A stretch of 64,000 bases of DNA from Defluviitaleaceae bacterium. Lineage in GTDB: Bacteria > Bacillota > Clostridia > Lachnospirales > WQUN01. Below, piece by piece: positions 27,249 to 34,432 of the stretch. The stretch covers positions 62,001 to 126,000 of the forward strand of contig WRLD01000002.1 in assembly GCA_009777845.1 (NCBI GenBank), written 5' to 3'. The position numbers were made by a program, and so were the translations under genes. Under the pieces are notes generated by a model, which made no database searches, was not told the origin of the DNA, and saw only the letters and a program-made list of their open reading frames with translations. How positions within the stretch are numbered: position 1 is the first letter of the stretch; each line of letters opens with the position of its first letter.

Positions 27249-27461
27249 TTATAATCTGTTTTTTTGCTCTAAGTAAGATGCTAACGCCATTGTTAATGTT
27301 TTTTCTGTTGCAGAGAAATGGATTTCTACAACATCACGGTCAACCCTAAATTTCTTATGGTCTTTTATTTGTTCCAGAAAAAATAGCGCATTGTCCTTTC
27401 GGCTTGACCGCTCCCTTTGCTTGACGGAACAAATGTCAACTAAATTTGCATAATCATTCAT
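27249..27461 (-). CDS. Small protein beside recombinase, weakly TnpW-like
   Basis: A 70-residue charged protein. The C-terminal part (RVDRDVVEIHFSATEKTLTMALASYL) recalls the short TnpW proteins found with clostridial transposon recombinases, which share an HFS…T…K motif. The similarity is weak and the role of TnpW is not established. AGGGAGGGG lies a few bases before the ATG. About 100 bases separate it from the recombinase gene downstream, so co-transcription is likely. Confidence 0.55.
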   Translation of the reverse strand: MNDYANLVDICSVKQRERSSRKDNALFFLEQIKDHKKFRVDRDVVEIHFSATEKTLTMALASYLEQKNRL

Positions 27462-27554
27462 TTTTCACCCCTCCCTTTTTTTTGGCCCGCCTTCGGCGGT
27501 TTTTCATGTGCGACTTCTTGCTGCCAAAATCTCACTCTAAATATATGTCCTGCC

Positions 27555-27914
27555 CTAAATTGATATGACAAGCCCAATCCCCGCCGCAAGAGCCATGTCG
27601 ATTTCCAACTGCAAATCGCCGTCAATCCGCCCTATGTATCTATCAATACGCGAACGGTCGATTGTGCGAATTTGCTCGGCAAGAGCGATTGAGTGGGCTT
27701 CGGGGCCGTGACCCTGCGGAATAAATACATGCGTAGGTAATCGCGGCTTTCTTAGTCTGCCTGTCAGCGGAATAACGATTACCGTGGGGCTGTGCGTATT
27801 CCCGATGTCGTTTGAAATTATTAAGACTGGTCGAGTATCGCCCTGCTCTGAGCCGACAACGGGATTGAGGCGTGCGTAGTACAATTCGCCGCGTTTTATA
27901 TTTTTTATTTCCAT
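27555..27914 (-). CDS. mazF: MazF/PemK-family endoribonuclease toxin
   Basis: A 119-residue toxin that cleaves mRNA at short sequences. Family motifs are clear: KRGELYYARLNPVVGSEQGDTRPVLIISNDIGN, read from residue 7, includes the catalytic Arg region, and SPTVIVIPLTGR follows. No antitoxin of the usual MazE type is visible upstream within 100 bases. The next minus-strand frame (28012-28248) does not look like one. Either the antitoxin is unlinked, as for some clostridial and mobile-element MazF proteins, or the protein is regulated another way. It may stabilise the element. Confidence 0.9.
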   Translation of the reverse strand: MEIKNIKRGELYYARLNPVVGSEQGDTRPVLIISNDIGNTHSPTVIVIPLTGRLRKPRLPTHVFIPQGHGPEAHSIALAEQIRTIDRSRIDRYIGRIDGDLQLEIDMALAAGIGLVISI

Positions 27915-28011
27915 GTTTCACACTCATTTCTGTATTTTTTTATGAAATTCGTAACCAAATGTAAAACCGTGTTTTTTGGGAAATTTACAACCAAATGTAA
28001 AAACGTGTTTC

Positions 28012-28248
28012 TTAAAAAGTTCTCAAGCAATCCGCAAGAAGCGGATTCATAGCACCAGCCAGTCCTGGGTTGCTAACACAGGATATGGCTCGTAACTCCC
28101 CCGGGGTCGCGCAACGTGTATCACCGCGGGCTGCCCGACAGCGATTGCGCCGAACAGAAGTATCATTATGCAAGCTGCTTGCCTCCGAAAGGGCATAAAA
28201 AATAAGCCCGATTAGCTTGTTTTTTGTGCTTGAGTTCCTCGTATTCAA
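28012..28248 (-). other. GC-rich segment with a doubtful 78-codon frame
   Basis: A GC-rich island in AT-rich surroundings, with a hairpin near its minus-strand end (AATCCGC, TTCTT, GCGGATT) and several GC runs (CCCCGGGG). An open frame starting MNTRNSSTKNKLIGL runs through it on the minus strand. The protein has no recognised domain and a composition (many Arg, Cys, Ala) more like structured DNA read by chance. A structured RNA or a recombination site is as likely as a gene. Confidence 0.35.
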
Positions 28249-28356
28249 TTATCAAGGTGCATTTATGAATGATAAAAACTGTTATCCGTCAAAAATAATA
28301 TTTTTCTGTTTGCAAATATTATGTAAACAAGAATGAGAAAAAGGAGCATGGGTAGA

Positions 28357-29577
28357 ATGGAAAATGAAAGAACAGAAGTAAAAAGCCTTGCATTGCAGGG
28401 AAGCGTTGCCGTTTTTATGTTTAATTGTTGTGATTCTTTTATTAGCAATACAAGGATTACGTTAAATGAGGGGAACGGAGGGGACAATATTGGAGTATCG
28501 TTAGTTGAAAATGCACTAAAATCCTTGATTTTGAATAACTCCACAGCACATGAATACGGCGAAGAAATAGGTATTCCTATTTGTTTGCCAAAACCCGAAA
28601 AAGCTACGAATCGTATAAAATGTGTCGCAAGTGAACAAATATCCACATTTGCCGAATATCTGCGAGCGAACGATAAAGCCCCCAAAACCGTACAAGGTTA
28701 CACATCAGACGTAAAAACCATTTTAAAAATCATTGCAACCGAGCATTTCAATGATACGGCGTTGGAATTATTAGATTTATCGAAAATAACGCAAATTCAA
28801 GTAAAATCAGCGGAGCAAGCCCTATATAATGCCGACAACTTCAAAATCAGAACATTTTTTCGATACAAGCAGGGGTGGGGTAGCTTCTGTGCCTTTATCG
28901 GCATGAAAGAATGGCAGTTTACCCAAAAAATTAACGCAACACAGGAATACAAAAACGAAGTAATTTCCAATGGCGAGGTTAATAAAATCATTGATTATTG
29001 CACGAAAAAACGCCTTTTTGCTAAAACTGATACCGAACGCATACGGTGGTTTAGAAAAGAAATAGCTATACGTCTTGGCTACGAAATGGGCTTTCGTTCT
29101 TGCGAATACGGCAACGCTAAATTTGACGAAGTTGAACGTGATGGGCGAATTACCATTACACAAAGCAAGCATAATGGCGTTCGGGCTGTAGCCGTCACAA
29201 AAGAAATTTCAAATATCATAGCGGAGTTCAAAAACTTTTTAGAAACGCGCAATTTGTTCCCCGCAAATGGCGGAATCTTTGAAAAGTCGAACGGCAAAAG
29301 CTACAGCACGTCCACTTTCCGCAGATGGCTTAAACAGACCGCTGAAGCCTGTTGCGTGGCAGTCAATCAAGCGAAAACACACGGATTACGCCACCGATTC
29401 GCTAGAAATTTTTACAGCAGCACTCTTGACGAATCCATGCTTGCCAACATCATGGGGCATAAATCCATGAAAACAACACGGCAGTACACCATTCCCACCT
29501 TTGAAAATCAAAGGGATTTAATGCAGAAATCCGTTGATATTGCGAGGGGATTTTACGAACCGCAAGCGGCGGCATAG
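28357..29577 (+). CDS. Tyrosine recombinase / integrase
   Basis: A 406-residue site-specific recombinase. An SAM-like core-binding domain lies at about 95-190 (STFAEYLRANDKAPKTVQGYTSDV), and the catalytic domain follows with R247 (GFRSCEY), K in TQSKHNG, HGLRHRFARN, H in MGHKSMKTTRQYT and nucleophile Y377. All catalytic residues are present. Three ATGs compete: 28333, 28348 and 28357. AAAAAGGAG ends ten bases before the last, which is chosen with moderate trust. The first 90 residues have no known match. A second recombinase class on one element suggests either a composite element or a separate job such as inversion or dimer resolution. Confidence 0.88.
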   Translation: MENERTEVKSLALQGSVAVFMFNCCDSFISNTRITLNEGNGGDNIGVSLVENALKSLILNNSTAHEYGEEIGIPICLPKPEKATNRIKCVASEQISTFAEYLRANDKAPKTVQGYTSDVKTILKIIATEHFNDTALELLDLSKITQIQVKSAEQALYNADNFKIRTFFRYKQGWGSFCAFIGMKEWQFTQKINATQEYKNEVISNGEVNKIIDYCTKKRLFAKTDTERIRWFRKEIAIRLGYEMGFRSCEYGNAKFDEVERDGRITITQSKHNGVRAVAVTKEISNIIAEFKNFLETRNLFPANGGIFEKSNGKSYSTSTFRRWLKQTAEACCVAVNQAKTHGLRHRFARNFYSSTLDESMLANIMGHKSMKTTRQYTIPTFENQRDLMQKSVDIARGFYEPQAAA

Positions 29578-29649
29578 GTTTTACAAACCGCAAGTGTCAT
29601 AGCTTTTACGAAGCACAGCGTCATAGCTTCAAACACATGGCGTTATCGC
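29551..29649 (+). repeat. Four degenerate 22-28-bp tandem repeats at the integrase 3' end
   Basis: Units begin at 29551, 29579, 29604 and 29628, and read TTTTACGAACCGCAAGCGGC…, TTTTACAAACCGCAAGTGTC…, TTTTACGAAGCACAGCGTC… and TTCAAACACATGGCG…, ending in ATAGG, ATAGC, ATAGC and ATCGC. The first is inside the coding end. The stretch 29650-29940 holds nothing else that is recognisable. Confidence 0.6.
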
Positions 29650-29944
29650 TTCATTGTTGAATCGCTTTTTAATAAAAATAAGGTGATGTAATTTTCATAC
29701 CTTTTTTACTGCTGAATTGTCATTTTATGCCATATGCCGTACATAGCCGTTTGCTCAGTGCTAAAAAATGTAAACGTATGTAAGAATTTGATGGGCGAAT
29801 CTCCTTGATATGGTAATTATTACCTGCTATAGTCTTACTGTAACCGCTATACGAGTTGTTTTTGCTTGATAACAGTTTTTATCGCCTAAAATCTTAACAC
29901 AGATACAGAACCGATTACGCATATATCTGTAAAAATATATAAAA

Positions 29945-30003
29945 ACATTGAACAGCGGATTTTTTATGCAGAAGCTACGCATAAAAAATCCGCTGTTCAA
30001 TGT
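29945..30003. repeat. Perfect 25-bp inverted repeat
   Basis: Arms 29945-29969 and 29979-30003, exact complements with a nine-base loop (arms include AACAGCGGATTTTTTATGC). It lies between the convergent integrase and ribbon-helix-helix genes. It could be a two-way terminator, but there is no T run after the stem in either direction. Confidence 0.75.
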
Positions 30004-30062
30004 CGTATTCTTTCGATTTTAAGAAGCTGTTCAAATGGTATGAGGGTGTTTTTATTCCTCGC

Positions 30063-30251
30063 TTAAATGCTTTCATTTTCTGCCGTATAATTTATTTCCC
30101 CATTTTCATCTTCATATTTTTTTATGCCTTCTATTGCGAAAAATTCTATTTGGCTATTTAACGAACGGAGCTGAGAGGACGCAATTATTTTCAATTTTGC
30201 GTGCGTTTTTTCTCTCATGCGGAATTGTACAGAAACTTCCGTTTCTTTCAT
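30063..30251 (-). CDS. Small ribbon-helix-helix-type regulator
   Basis: A 62-residue protein. The N-terminal strand VSVQFRMREKTHAKLKIIAS with the following helices (RSLNSQIEFFAIEGIKKYE) fits an Arc/MetJ-type fold, and the acidic tail is unstructured. Such proteins bind as dimers to short inverted repeats. The gene is divergent from the agr-type operon, and the shared upstream region contains repeated GATAC/AGTAT half-sites around a strong promoter. It is therefore a good candidate repressor of itself and of the operon. AGAGGTGA lies before the ATG. Confidence 0.65.
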   Translation of the reverse strand: MKETEVSVQFRMREKTHAKLKIIASSQLRSLNSQIEFFAIEGIKKYEDENGEINYTAENESI

Positions 30252-30280
30252 GGAAAATCACCTCTACTCAACAGTACCTT

Positions 30281-30330
30281 AATGATACTATATTGACACT
30301 GGCTTAAAATAGTATTATATTAGTATCATT
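30281..30330 (+). promoter_or_regulatory. Strong promoter inside palindromic operator, upstream of agr-type operon
   Basis: TTGACA (30293-30298), 17 bases, TATATT (30316-30321). The promoter is framed by AATGATACTA (30281-30290) and its exact complement TAGTATCATT (30321-30330). Further half-sites AGTATT and AATACT lie at 30311 and 30332. A repressor bound here would cover both promoter boxes. Confidence 0.72.
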
Positions 30331-30404
30331 TGAATACTAGTCCTATTTCGTGCTAATACCAGCCCCAAACGATATAGCCAAACAAAAACGGTGAGGCATA
30401 AACC

Positions 30405-31127
30405 ATGAACATCATAATTTTCGAGGACGACATAGATTTCACCAACCGCCTAAAAGCACTTGTAAAAAACATACCCCACTCAAACCTCACCGTAAATTTC
30501 ACAACAAGCAACTACACCACCCTCTCCCGCCATCTCGAACTCCTAGAAACCCCCACCATATTCCTACTAGACATCATGCTCAACAACTCCCCCCAAGGCC
30601 TACAAATGGCGGACATCATAACCCGCCGCCACCAAGCCGCCATTATCATTTTCATAACCGACTACCCAGACAAAATCCTTACAAACACTCCGTACAAGAT
30701 AAAAGCATTCAACATAATCCTAAAATCAAGCCGCCAATTAGAACACGAGTTGACCCTAACCCTACTAGAAGCCCTAAAATTCACCGAAGCAAATAATATC
30801 CTTATCCACAGCGACAAATTCACCACCATACAAATTCAAATCGAGGAAATTTTCTATATCGAAACCGTTATAAATAGAAACAAAATTTGCATTTATGCCA
30901 AAAGCGGAAGCTATGAGCTGCGGACAAGTCTAAAAAACCTCATAGAACGTCTGCCCGATTATTTTCTGCGTTGCCATAATTCCTACATCGTGAACACACG
31001 AAAAATAACAAGCATAAGCTACTCGACCCATTCCCTAAAAATGGCTAACGGCGGCATTTGCTATTATTCAAGTAAAAACAGAAAGCGATTAGACGAACGC
31101 ATTAAGAGCGTTGGGGGGAACAAATGA
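30405..31127 (+). CDS. AgrA-like response regulator with LytTR DNA-binding domain
   Basis: A 240-residue regulator. The receiver domain (1-125) has D8/D9 and phospho-acceptor D56 in FLLDIML. The LytTR domain (about 135-235) has FYIETVINRNKICIYAKSG, RTSLKNLIERLP and the typical FLRCHNSYIVN. This is the output partner of AgrC-type kinases and binds pairs of direct repeats upstream of target genes. First gene of the operon; its stop overlaps the kinase start (ATGA). Codon use is noticeably rich in C-ending codons in the first half (many ACC, CTA, CCC), unlike the following genes. Confidence 0.9.
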   Translation: MNIIIFEDDIDFTNRLKALVKNIPHSNLTVNFTTSNYTTLSRHLELLETPTIFLLDIMLNNSPQGLQMADIITRRHQAAIIIFITDYPDKILTNTPYKIKAFNIILKSSRQLEHELTLTLLEALKFTEANNILIHSDKFTTIQIQIEEIFYIETVINRNKICIYAKSGSYELRTSLKNLIERLPDYFLRCHNSYIVNTRKITSISYSTHSLKMANGGICYYSSKNRKRLDERIKSVGGNK

Positions 31128-32491
31128 ACACGATAAATCTAATAATCTTAGAAAACTTATCAAAACTAGCAAACTCAATAAATATAGCGGGTCTGGCAAA
31201 CGCCATTTCCGTCAGCTACACATTTTCGATGATTCTCGTAGGCTTATCCGAAAACAGAAAATTTACAAGATATTTAAGGCTTCTTGCTGTCTGCTTTGTA
31301 ATCTACCTAAGTTTTTTACACTTTAATCTTGAGGGCTTTATAAATTTACCTATGGCGTTGATTGCTACTTTTGTATTCAAGGACGAACACGATACGTATT
31401 CAATTACGCTCTTTAAGTCACTATCCGCAATGATGGTCTTTACGTTTTTTATTACCGCGGTGGGCAGTCTGTTTTTTGCTTTCTTTCCCAATGCTATGAC
31501 AACGATTGACTTCGGTTTTTTCATGGCATGGCTTTCTGTTGCTTTTGGAATAGCTGTCTATGCCGTTTTAATAAAAAAGGGCGTTTTGCAAGCATTTCAA
31601 AGATTTTTTAAGCATAAAGGTATTGTAATTAAATGCGTTATCGGGGAACTGGTACTGCTTGTACTAACGTCAATCATTCTGCCCTTGGTGTTGGCAGCTA
31701 ACAGCGTTAATTACATTTTCGCCATATATTATTTTCTGTTTTCCACATCGTTTTTCTTCACGGCTTACTTGGCGTATCAGCTTATGACCGCGGAAACGAA
31801 AATTATATATGAAGAACAACGCCAAAAATTCGCAGAAATTAACGGCATGATAATAGAGGAAAAATACAACAACATAATCGGCTTAAAGCATTATTACAGC
31901 AAGCTGTACGAAATGTTTAACGGCTTCATTCTTTCGCAGGACTGGCAAGGACTGAAAGCGCATTTTGAAAAATATATATCGCCCGTGCATGAGGAGCATA
32001 TAAAAAACGATTTTACGCCGCAGCAGTTGGATTTGGTAGGCCTGCCGCTTATAAAAAATCTGCTTCTTGATACGGTAATAAAAGCAAAATATGTATATAA
32101 AACAGAGATTTTTATTGATATACAAAGCAATGTGGACTGCTGTTATATTCAAGAAACGGATTTATTTATAATTCTTAATGAGTGGTTGAATAATGCTTTT
32201 TGTGCGATTGAAAACGAGGGCGAAAATAAAATCAAAGACGGCTATATTCACATTTTAATATCCTGCGATATTCAAGGCAACGCATTAACGGTAAAGGTCA
32301 CAAACCCGATTTTTGAGGACATAGACATCAACGCCGTGCATGATTTGGGGTACACAACAAAAAAAGAGCATAGCGGAGCGGGGCTTAATGCCGTAAAAAA
32401 CATTATTCTTGCTTACGAAAATGCCGAATATATGACGTATATCGAACTTGGTAAGTTTGTTCAATTCTTGATTTTGCGTGAAAAGAAATGA
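31124..32491 (+). CDS. AgrC-like membrane sensor kinase
   Basis: A 455-residue kinase with six to seven N-terminal membrane spans (to about 225) and a cytoplasmic part with a coiled stretch (KIIYEEQRQKFAEINGMI), a DHp-like segment (IIGLKHYYSKLYEMF) and the GHKL ATPase (LNEWLNNAFCAIENEG N box; EHSGAGLNAVKNI glycine box). The usual phospho-histidine motif H-x-N/D is replaced by LKHYY, a small departure from the AgrC norm. It presumably detects the peptide made from the downstream agrD. The gene overlaps the regulator by four bases. Confidence 0.87.
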   Translation: MNTINLIILENLSKLANSINIAGLANAISVSYTFSMILVGLSENRKFTRYLRLLAVCFVIYLSFLHFNLEGFINLPMALIATFVFKDEHDTYSITLFKSLSAMMVFTFFITAVGSLFFAFFPNAMTTIDFGFFMAWLSVAFGIAVYAVLIKKGVLQAFQRFFKHKGIVIKCVIGELVLLVLTSIILPLVLAANSVNYIFAIYYFLFSTSFFFTAYLAYQLMTAETKIIYEEQRQKFAEINGMIIEEKYNNIIGLKHYYSKLYEMFNGFILSQDWQGLKAHFEKYISPVHEEHIKNDFTPQQLDLVGLPLIKNLLLDTVIKAKYVYKTEIFIDIQSNVDCCYIQETDLFIILNEWLNNAFCAIENEGENKIKDGYIHILISCDIQGNALTVKVTNPIFEDIDINAVHDLGYTTKKEHSGAGLNAVKNIILAYENAEYMTYIELGKFVQFLILREKK

Positions 32492-32507
32492 ACGAGGGGA
32501 TTTAAAA

Positions 32508-32531
32508 ATGGACAAGCGAGAATTGGCATGA
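32508..32531 (+). CDS. Possible 7-codon leader cistron coupled to agrB
   Basis: GAGGGG, eight bases, ATG, six more codons (MDKRELA), then a TGA that overlaps the agrB ATG (ATGA). The good ribosome binding site serves this short frame; agrB itself has none closer. Translation of agrB may depend on re-initiation after this leader. Confidence 0.4.
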   Translation: MDKRELA

Positions 32532-33148
32532 ACGAGCGCGCAATATCACGAATCACTGACTTTATGGCAAGCCGAAGCGATAAAGCCTACAAAAAAGGCA
32601 CTGACGATTATGAAATATTAAGATACGGCGTAGCGGTTCTTTACTGTTTTGTTGTGAAAACATTGCTACTTATTGTTGTTTCGTTCTTCCTTGGAATACT
32701 GCCGTATGCGTTGGCGTTTATGACGGTATTCGGCTGCTTGCGTAGGTTTGGTAAGGGGCTGCATTTTAAGAGTAACGCATTATGTACCGCAATGGGCTTT
32801 GCCAATTATATTATCGGCATATTTTTAGCGATTTACCTTAAAATGGGGCTTTTGCCGACAATTATAATTTATATTTTGTGCTTTGTGATTAACTGCGTGT
32901 ATGCTCCGTCACCTACGGAAAATTCGCCGATTAAGGAAAAGGACAGGCTTCCGCTAAAAATAAAGACACTTGTGGTAATGGCTGTTTTGTTTGTAATAAT
33001 GCTATCCATAGGGGGGCGTGCAGGGGCGAATTTAGAAGCAAATTCAGAAGCAAGCATTTACAGAAACATCATACTAATTGCAACAGTAACCCATACCGTT
33101 TATGTTTTACCATTAACATATAAAATTTTTGGGGAAAGGAGGGGGTAG
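32528..33148 (+). CDS. agrB: AgrB-like peptide-processing membrane protease
   Basis: A 206-residue membrane cysteine endopeptidase that trims and cyclises the AgrD peptide. Catalytic H79 and C86 are present in LRRFGKGLHFKSNALC, matching the spacing of the family, and YAPSPTEN recalls the conserved PxPxEN segment. There are about five membrane spans. It lies in the order regulator, kinase, agrB, agrD, which is a rearranged agr operon. The short agrD frame starts three bases after its stop codon. Confidence 0.9.
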   Translation: MNERAISRITDFMASRSDKAYKKGTDDYEILRYGVAVLYCFVVKTLLLIVVSFFLGILPYALAFMTVFGCLRRFGKGLHFKSNALCTAMGFANYIIGIFLAIYLKMGLLPTIIIYILCFVINCVYAPSPTENSPIKEKDRLPLKIKTLVVMAVLFVIMLSIGGRAGANLEANSEASIYRNIILIATVTHTVYVLPLTYKIFGERRG

Positions 33149-33150
33149 CT

Positions 33151-33276
33151 ATGTTTACACTATTATGTTCGGCTGTATGTAGCCTAGCCGTGGATATTAG
33201 CAGCTTATCATTCGGCAATATTTGGGCGTATGAGCCAAAAAAGCCAGAGTGCTTAGTAAAAATGCAAGAGGTTTAA
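33151..33276 (+). CDS. agrD: AgrD-like autoinducer peptide precursor, 41 residues
   Basis: A short frame right after agrB with a strong AGGAGGGGG ribosome binding site. The hydrophobic N-terminal part (MFTLLCSAVCSLAV) is followed by a core and the tail WAYEPKKPECLVK, which matches the YxPKxPxxL pattern of clostridial AgrD tails. The expected ring cysteine ahead of the tail is missing. Cys occurs only at 6, 10 and 34; the core reads ISSLSFGNIWAYE. Ser20 could close a lactone ring with the segment up to Trp25 or Ala26, as known for Ser-type staphylococcal peptides, but this is inference. Confidence 0.75.
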   Translation: MFTLLCSAVCSLAVDISSLSFGNIWAYEPKKPECLVKMQEV

Positions 33277-33301
33277 GGTTGAATTTCAAAGGTACACCAT
33301 G

Positions 33302-33404
33302 AACGCATTTTGAAACCGTGATTGTCCAAAAACGCCTATGGACGTAAACTCCTCTCCGTCCAGTAAGCCCTTATGCTCGGGCAGTCACGCTTTCAAAGTG
33401 CGTT
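33302..33404 (+). ncRNA. Candidate structured RNA (three-way junction) after agrD
   Basis: Outer arms 33302-33321 (AACGCATTTTGAAACCGTGA) and 33385-33404 pair at 19 of 20 positions, counting one G-U pair. Inside are two smaller stems, TGGACG/CGTCCA and GCCC/GGGC. A further GGGC/GCCC stem follows at 33428. No coding frame is credible in 33277-33530. It could be a regulatory RNA, an mRNA 3' structure or a recombination site. Confidence 0.45.
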
Positions 33405-33457
33405 TGCTATGTTAAGACACACTTAAAGGGCTACACGCCCAAACAAATTTCCATAAA

Positions 33458-34221
33458 GGTGACATGGTAGCCGCTTTCTATAATTAGATGCTTAGAATTT
33501 TAGGCAAATAATTTTAAGGAGGCGGTATGAATGAATGTGCGGCTATTTGGCTATTGCCGAGTGAGTAGCTGTAGGCAAAATTTGGACAGGCAGATTATCG
33601 CAATGCGACAATTTGGAGTGCCTGACGAAAATCTTGTAGTCGAAATGATGACGGGTAAAAATTTTCAACGTCCTGCGTACCAAGACATGGTCGCAAAGCT
33701 AAAGCACGGCGATGTTTTGGTACTAAATTCGCTCGACAGGTTGGGGCGGGATTATTCCTCCGTGGTTGATGCTTGGCGGTATATCACGAACGAAATCGGC
33801 GCGGACATCGTAATCTTGGACATGGAGCTTTTGGACACACGAAAAAAAGGGCGGGATTTTACGGCTTCGTTCGTTGCGGATTTGGTTTTGCAAATACTTT
33901 CATATGTAGCGGAAACGGAGCTTCGCACACTGCACGCTAGACAGGAAGCTGGCATTGCGGCGGCGAAAGCGCGCGGCGTAAAATTCGGCAAAGCGCCGAT
34001 GTCACGCCCGAAAATGTTCCACGAGCTGTGCGAGCAGTGGAAGCGCGGGGAAATCTCGTCACGGGAAGCAGGACGTAAGCTGGGCGTAAGTCACACCACG
34101 TTTATGACGTGGATAAGGGAAGAAAGCACAGAAGAATAGGGCTTTTTTGTGGAAAGTAAAGTAGGGTTTGCTTTCCACCAAAATTACCCATTATAATTAA
34201 ATGGACGGCTACCATGTCACC
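33458..34221. repeat. 16-bp inverted repeats bounding the invertase gene
   Basis: GGTGACATGGTAGCCG at 33458-33473 and its exact complement at 34206-34221, 732 bp apart, each with TAATTA and TATAAT-like sequence just inside. The only gene between them is the serine recombinase. The layout fits an invertible segment that carries its own invertase, or the ends of a small transposon. A second inverted pair (AAAGTAAAGTAG at 34154 and its complement near 34377) lies around the right boundary. Confidence 0.7.
33531..34139 (+). CDS. Small serine recombinase (invertase/resolvase family)
   Basis: A 202-residue Hin/Gin/resolvase-type enzyme. Nucleophile S12 lies in GYCRVSSCRQNLDRQI, followed by DVLVLNSLDRLGRDY, an E-helix (about 105-140) and a C-terminal helix-turn-helix (REAGRKLGVSHTTFMTWI, about 178-196). 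It is complete. GGAGG eight bases before the ATG fixes the start. It is bounded by inverted repeats and stands between the quorum-sensing operon and the surface-protein/protease genes, so DNA inversion that switches a promoter is a fair hypothesis. Confidence 0.9.
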   Translation: MNVRLFGYCRVSSCRQNLDRQIIAMRQFGVPDENLVVEMMTGKNFQRPAYQDMVAKLKHGDVLVLNSLDRLGRDYSSVVDAWRYITNEIGADIVILDMELLDTRKKGRDFTASFVADLVLQILSYVAETELRTLHARQEAGIAAAKARGVKFGKAPMSRPKMFHELCEQWKRGEISSREAGRKLGVSHTTFMTWIREESTEE

Positions 34222-34432
34222 CTAAAGAAATAATTACCAAAACCTCTTGTAATGCCCAAAACTCAATGAAATTGCTTGTTTCAAAATTATATCATTTTTG
34301 AGTTTTGTTGGCAAGCATTGATGTCAACAGGATATTTATGGTAAATTTCCACGGCGTAACGGCTGTAAAGAAACCTCTACTTTACTTTACACCAATCACA
34401 CGGAATATTACTTAGAAAACAGGAGGCAAAGC

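Noticed and set aside
27486-27500. CCGCC/GGCGG hairpin as terminator of mazF
   Set aside because: The T run lies on the plus-strand side, while mazF is read on the minus strand. No plus-strand gene ends there.
28263-28685. 140-codon minus-strand frame overlapping the integrase start
   Set aside because: It mirrors the coding strand of the tyrosine recombinase, has no domain, and its start lacks a ribosome binding site.
29945-30003. 25-bp palindrome as ends of an insertion sequence
   Set aside because: Only nine bases lie between the arms, with no transposase or target duplication.
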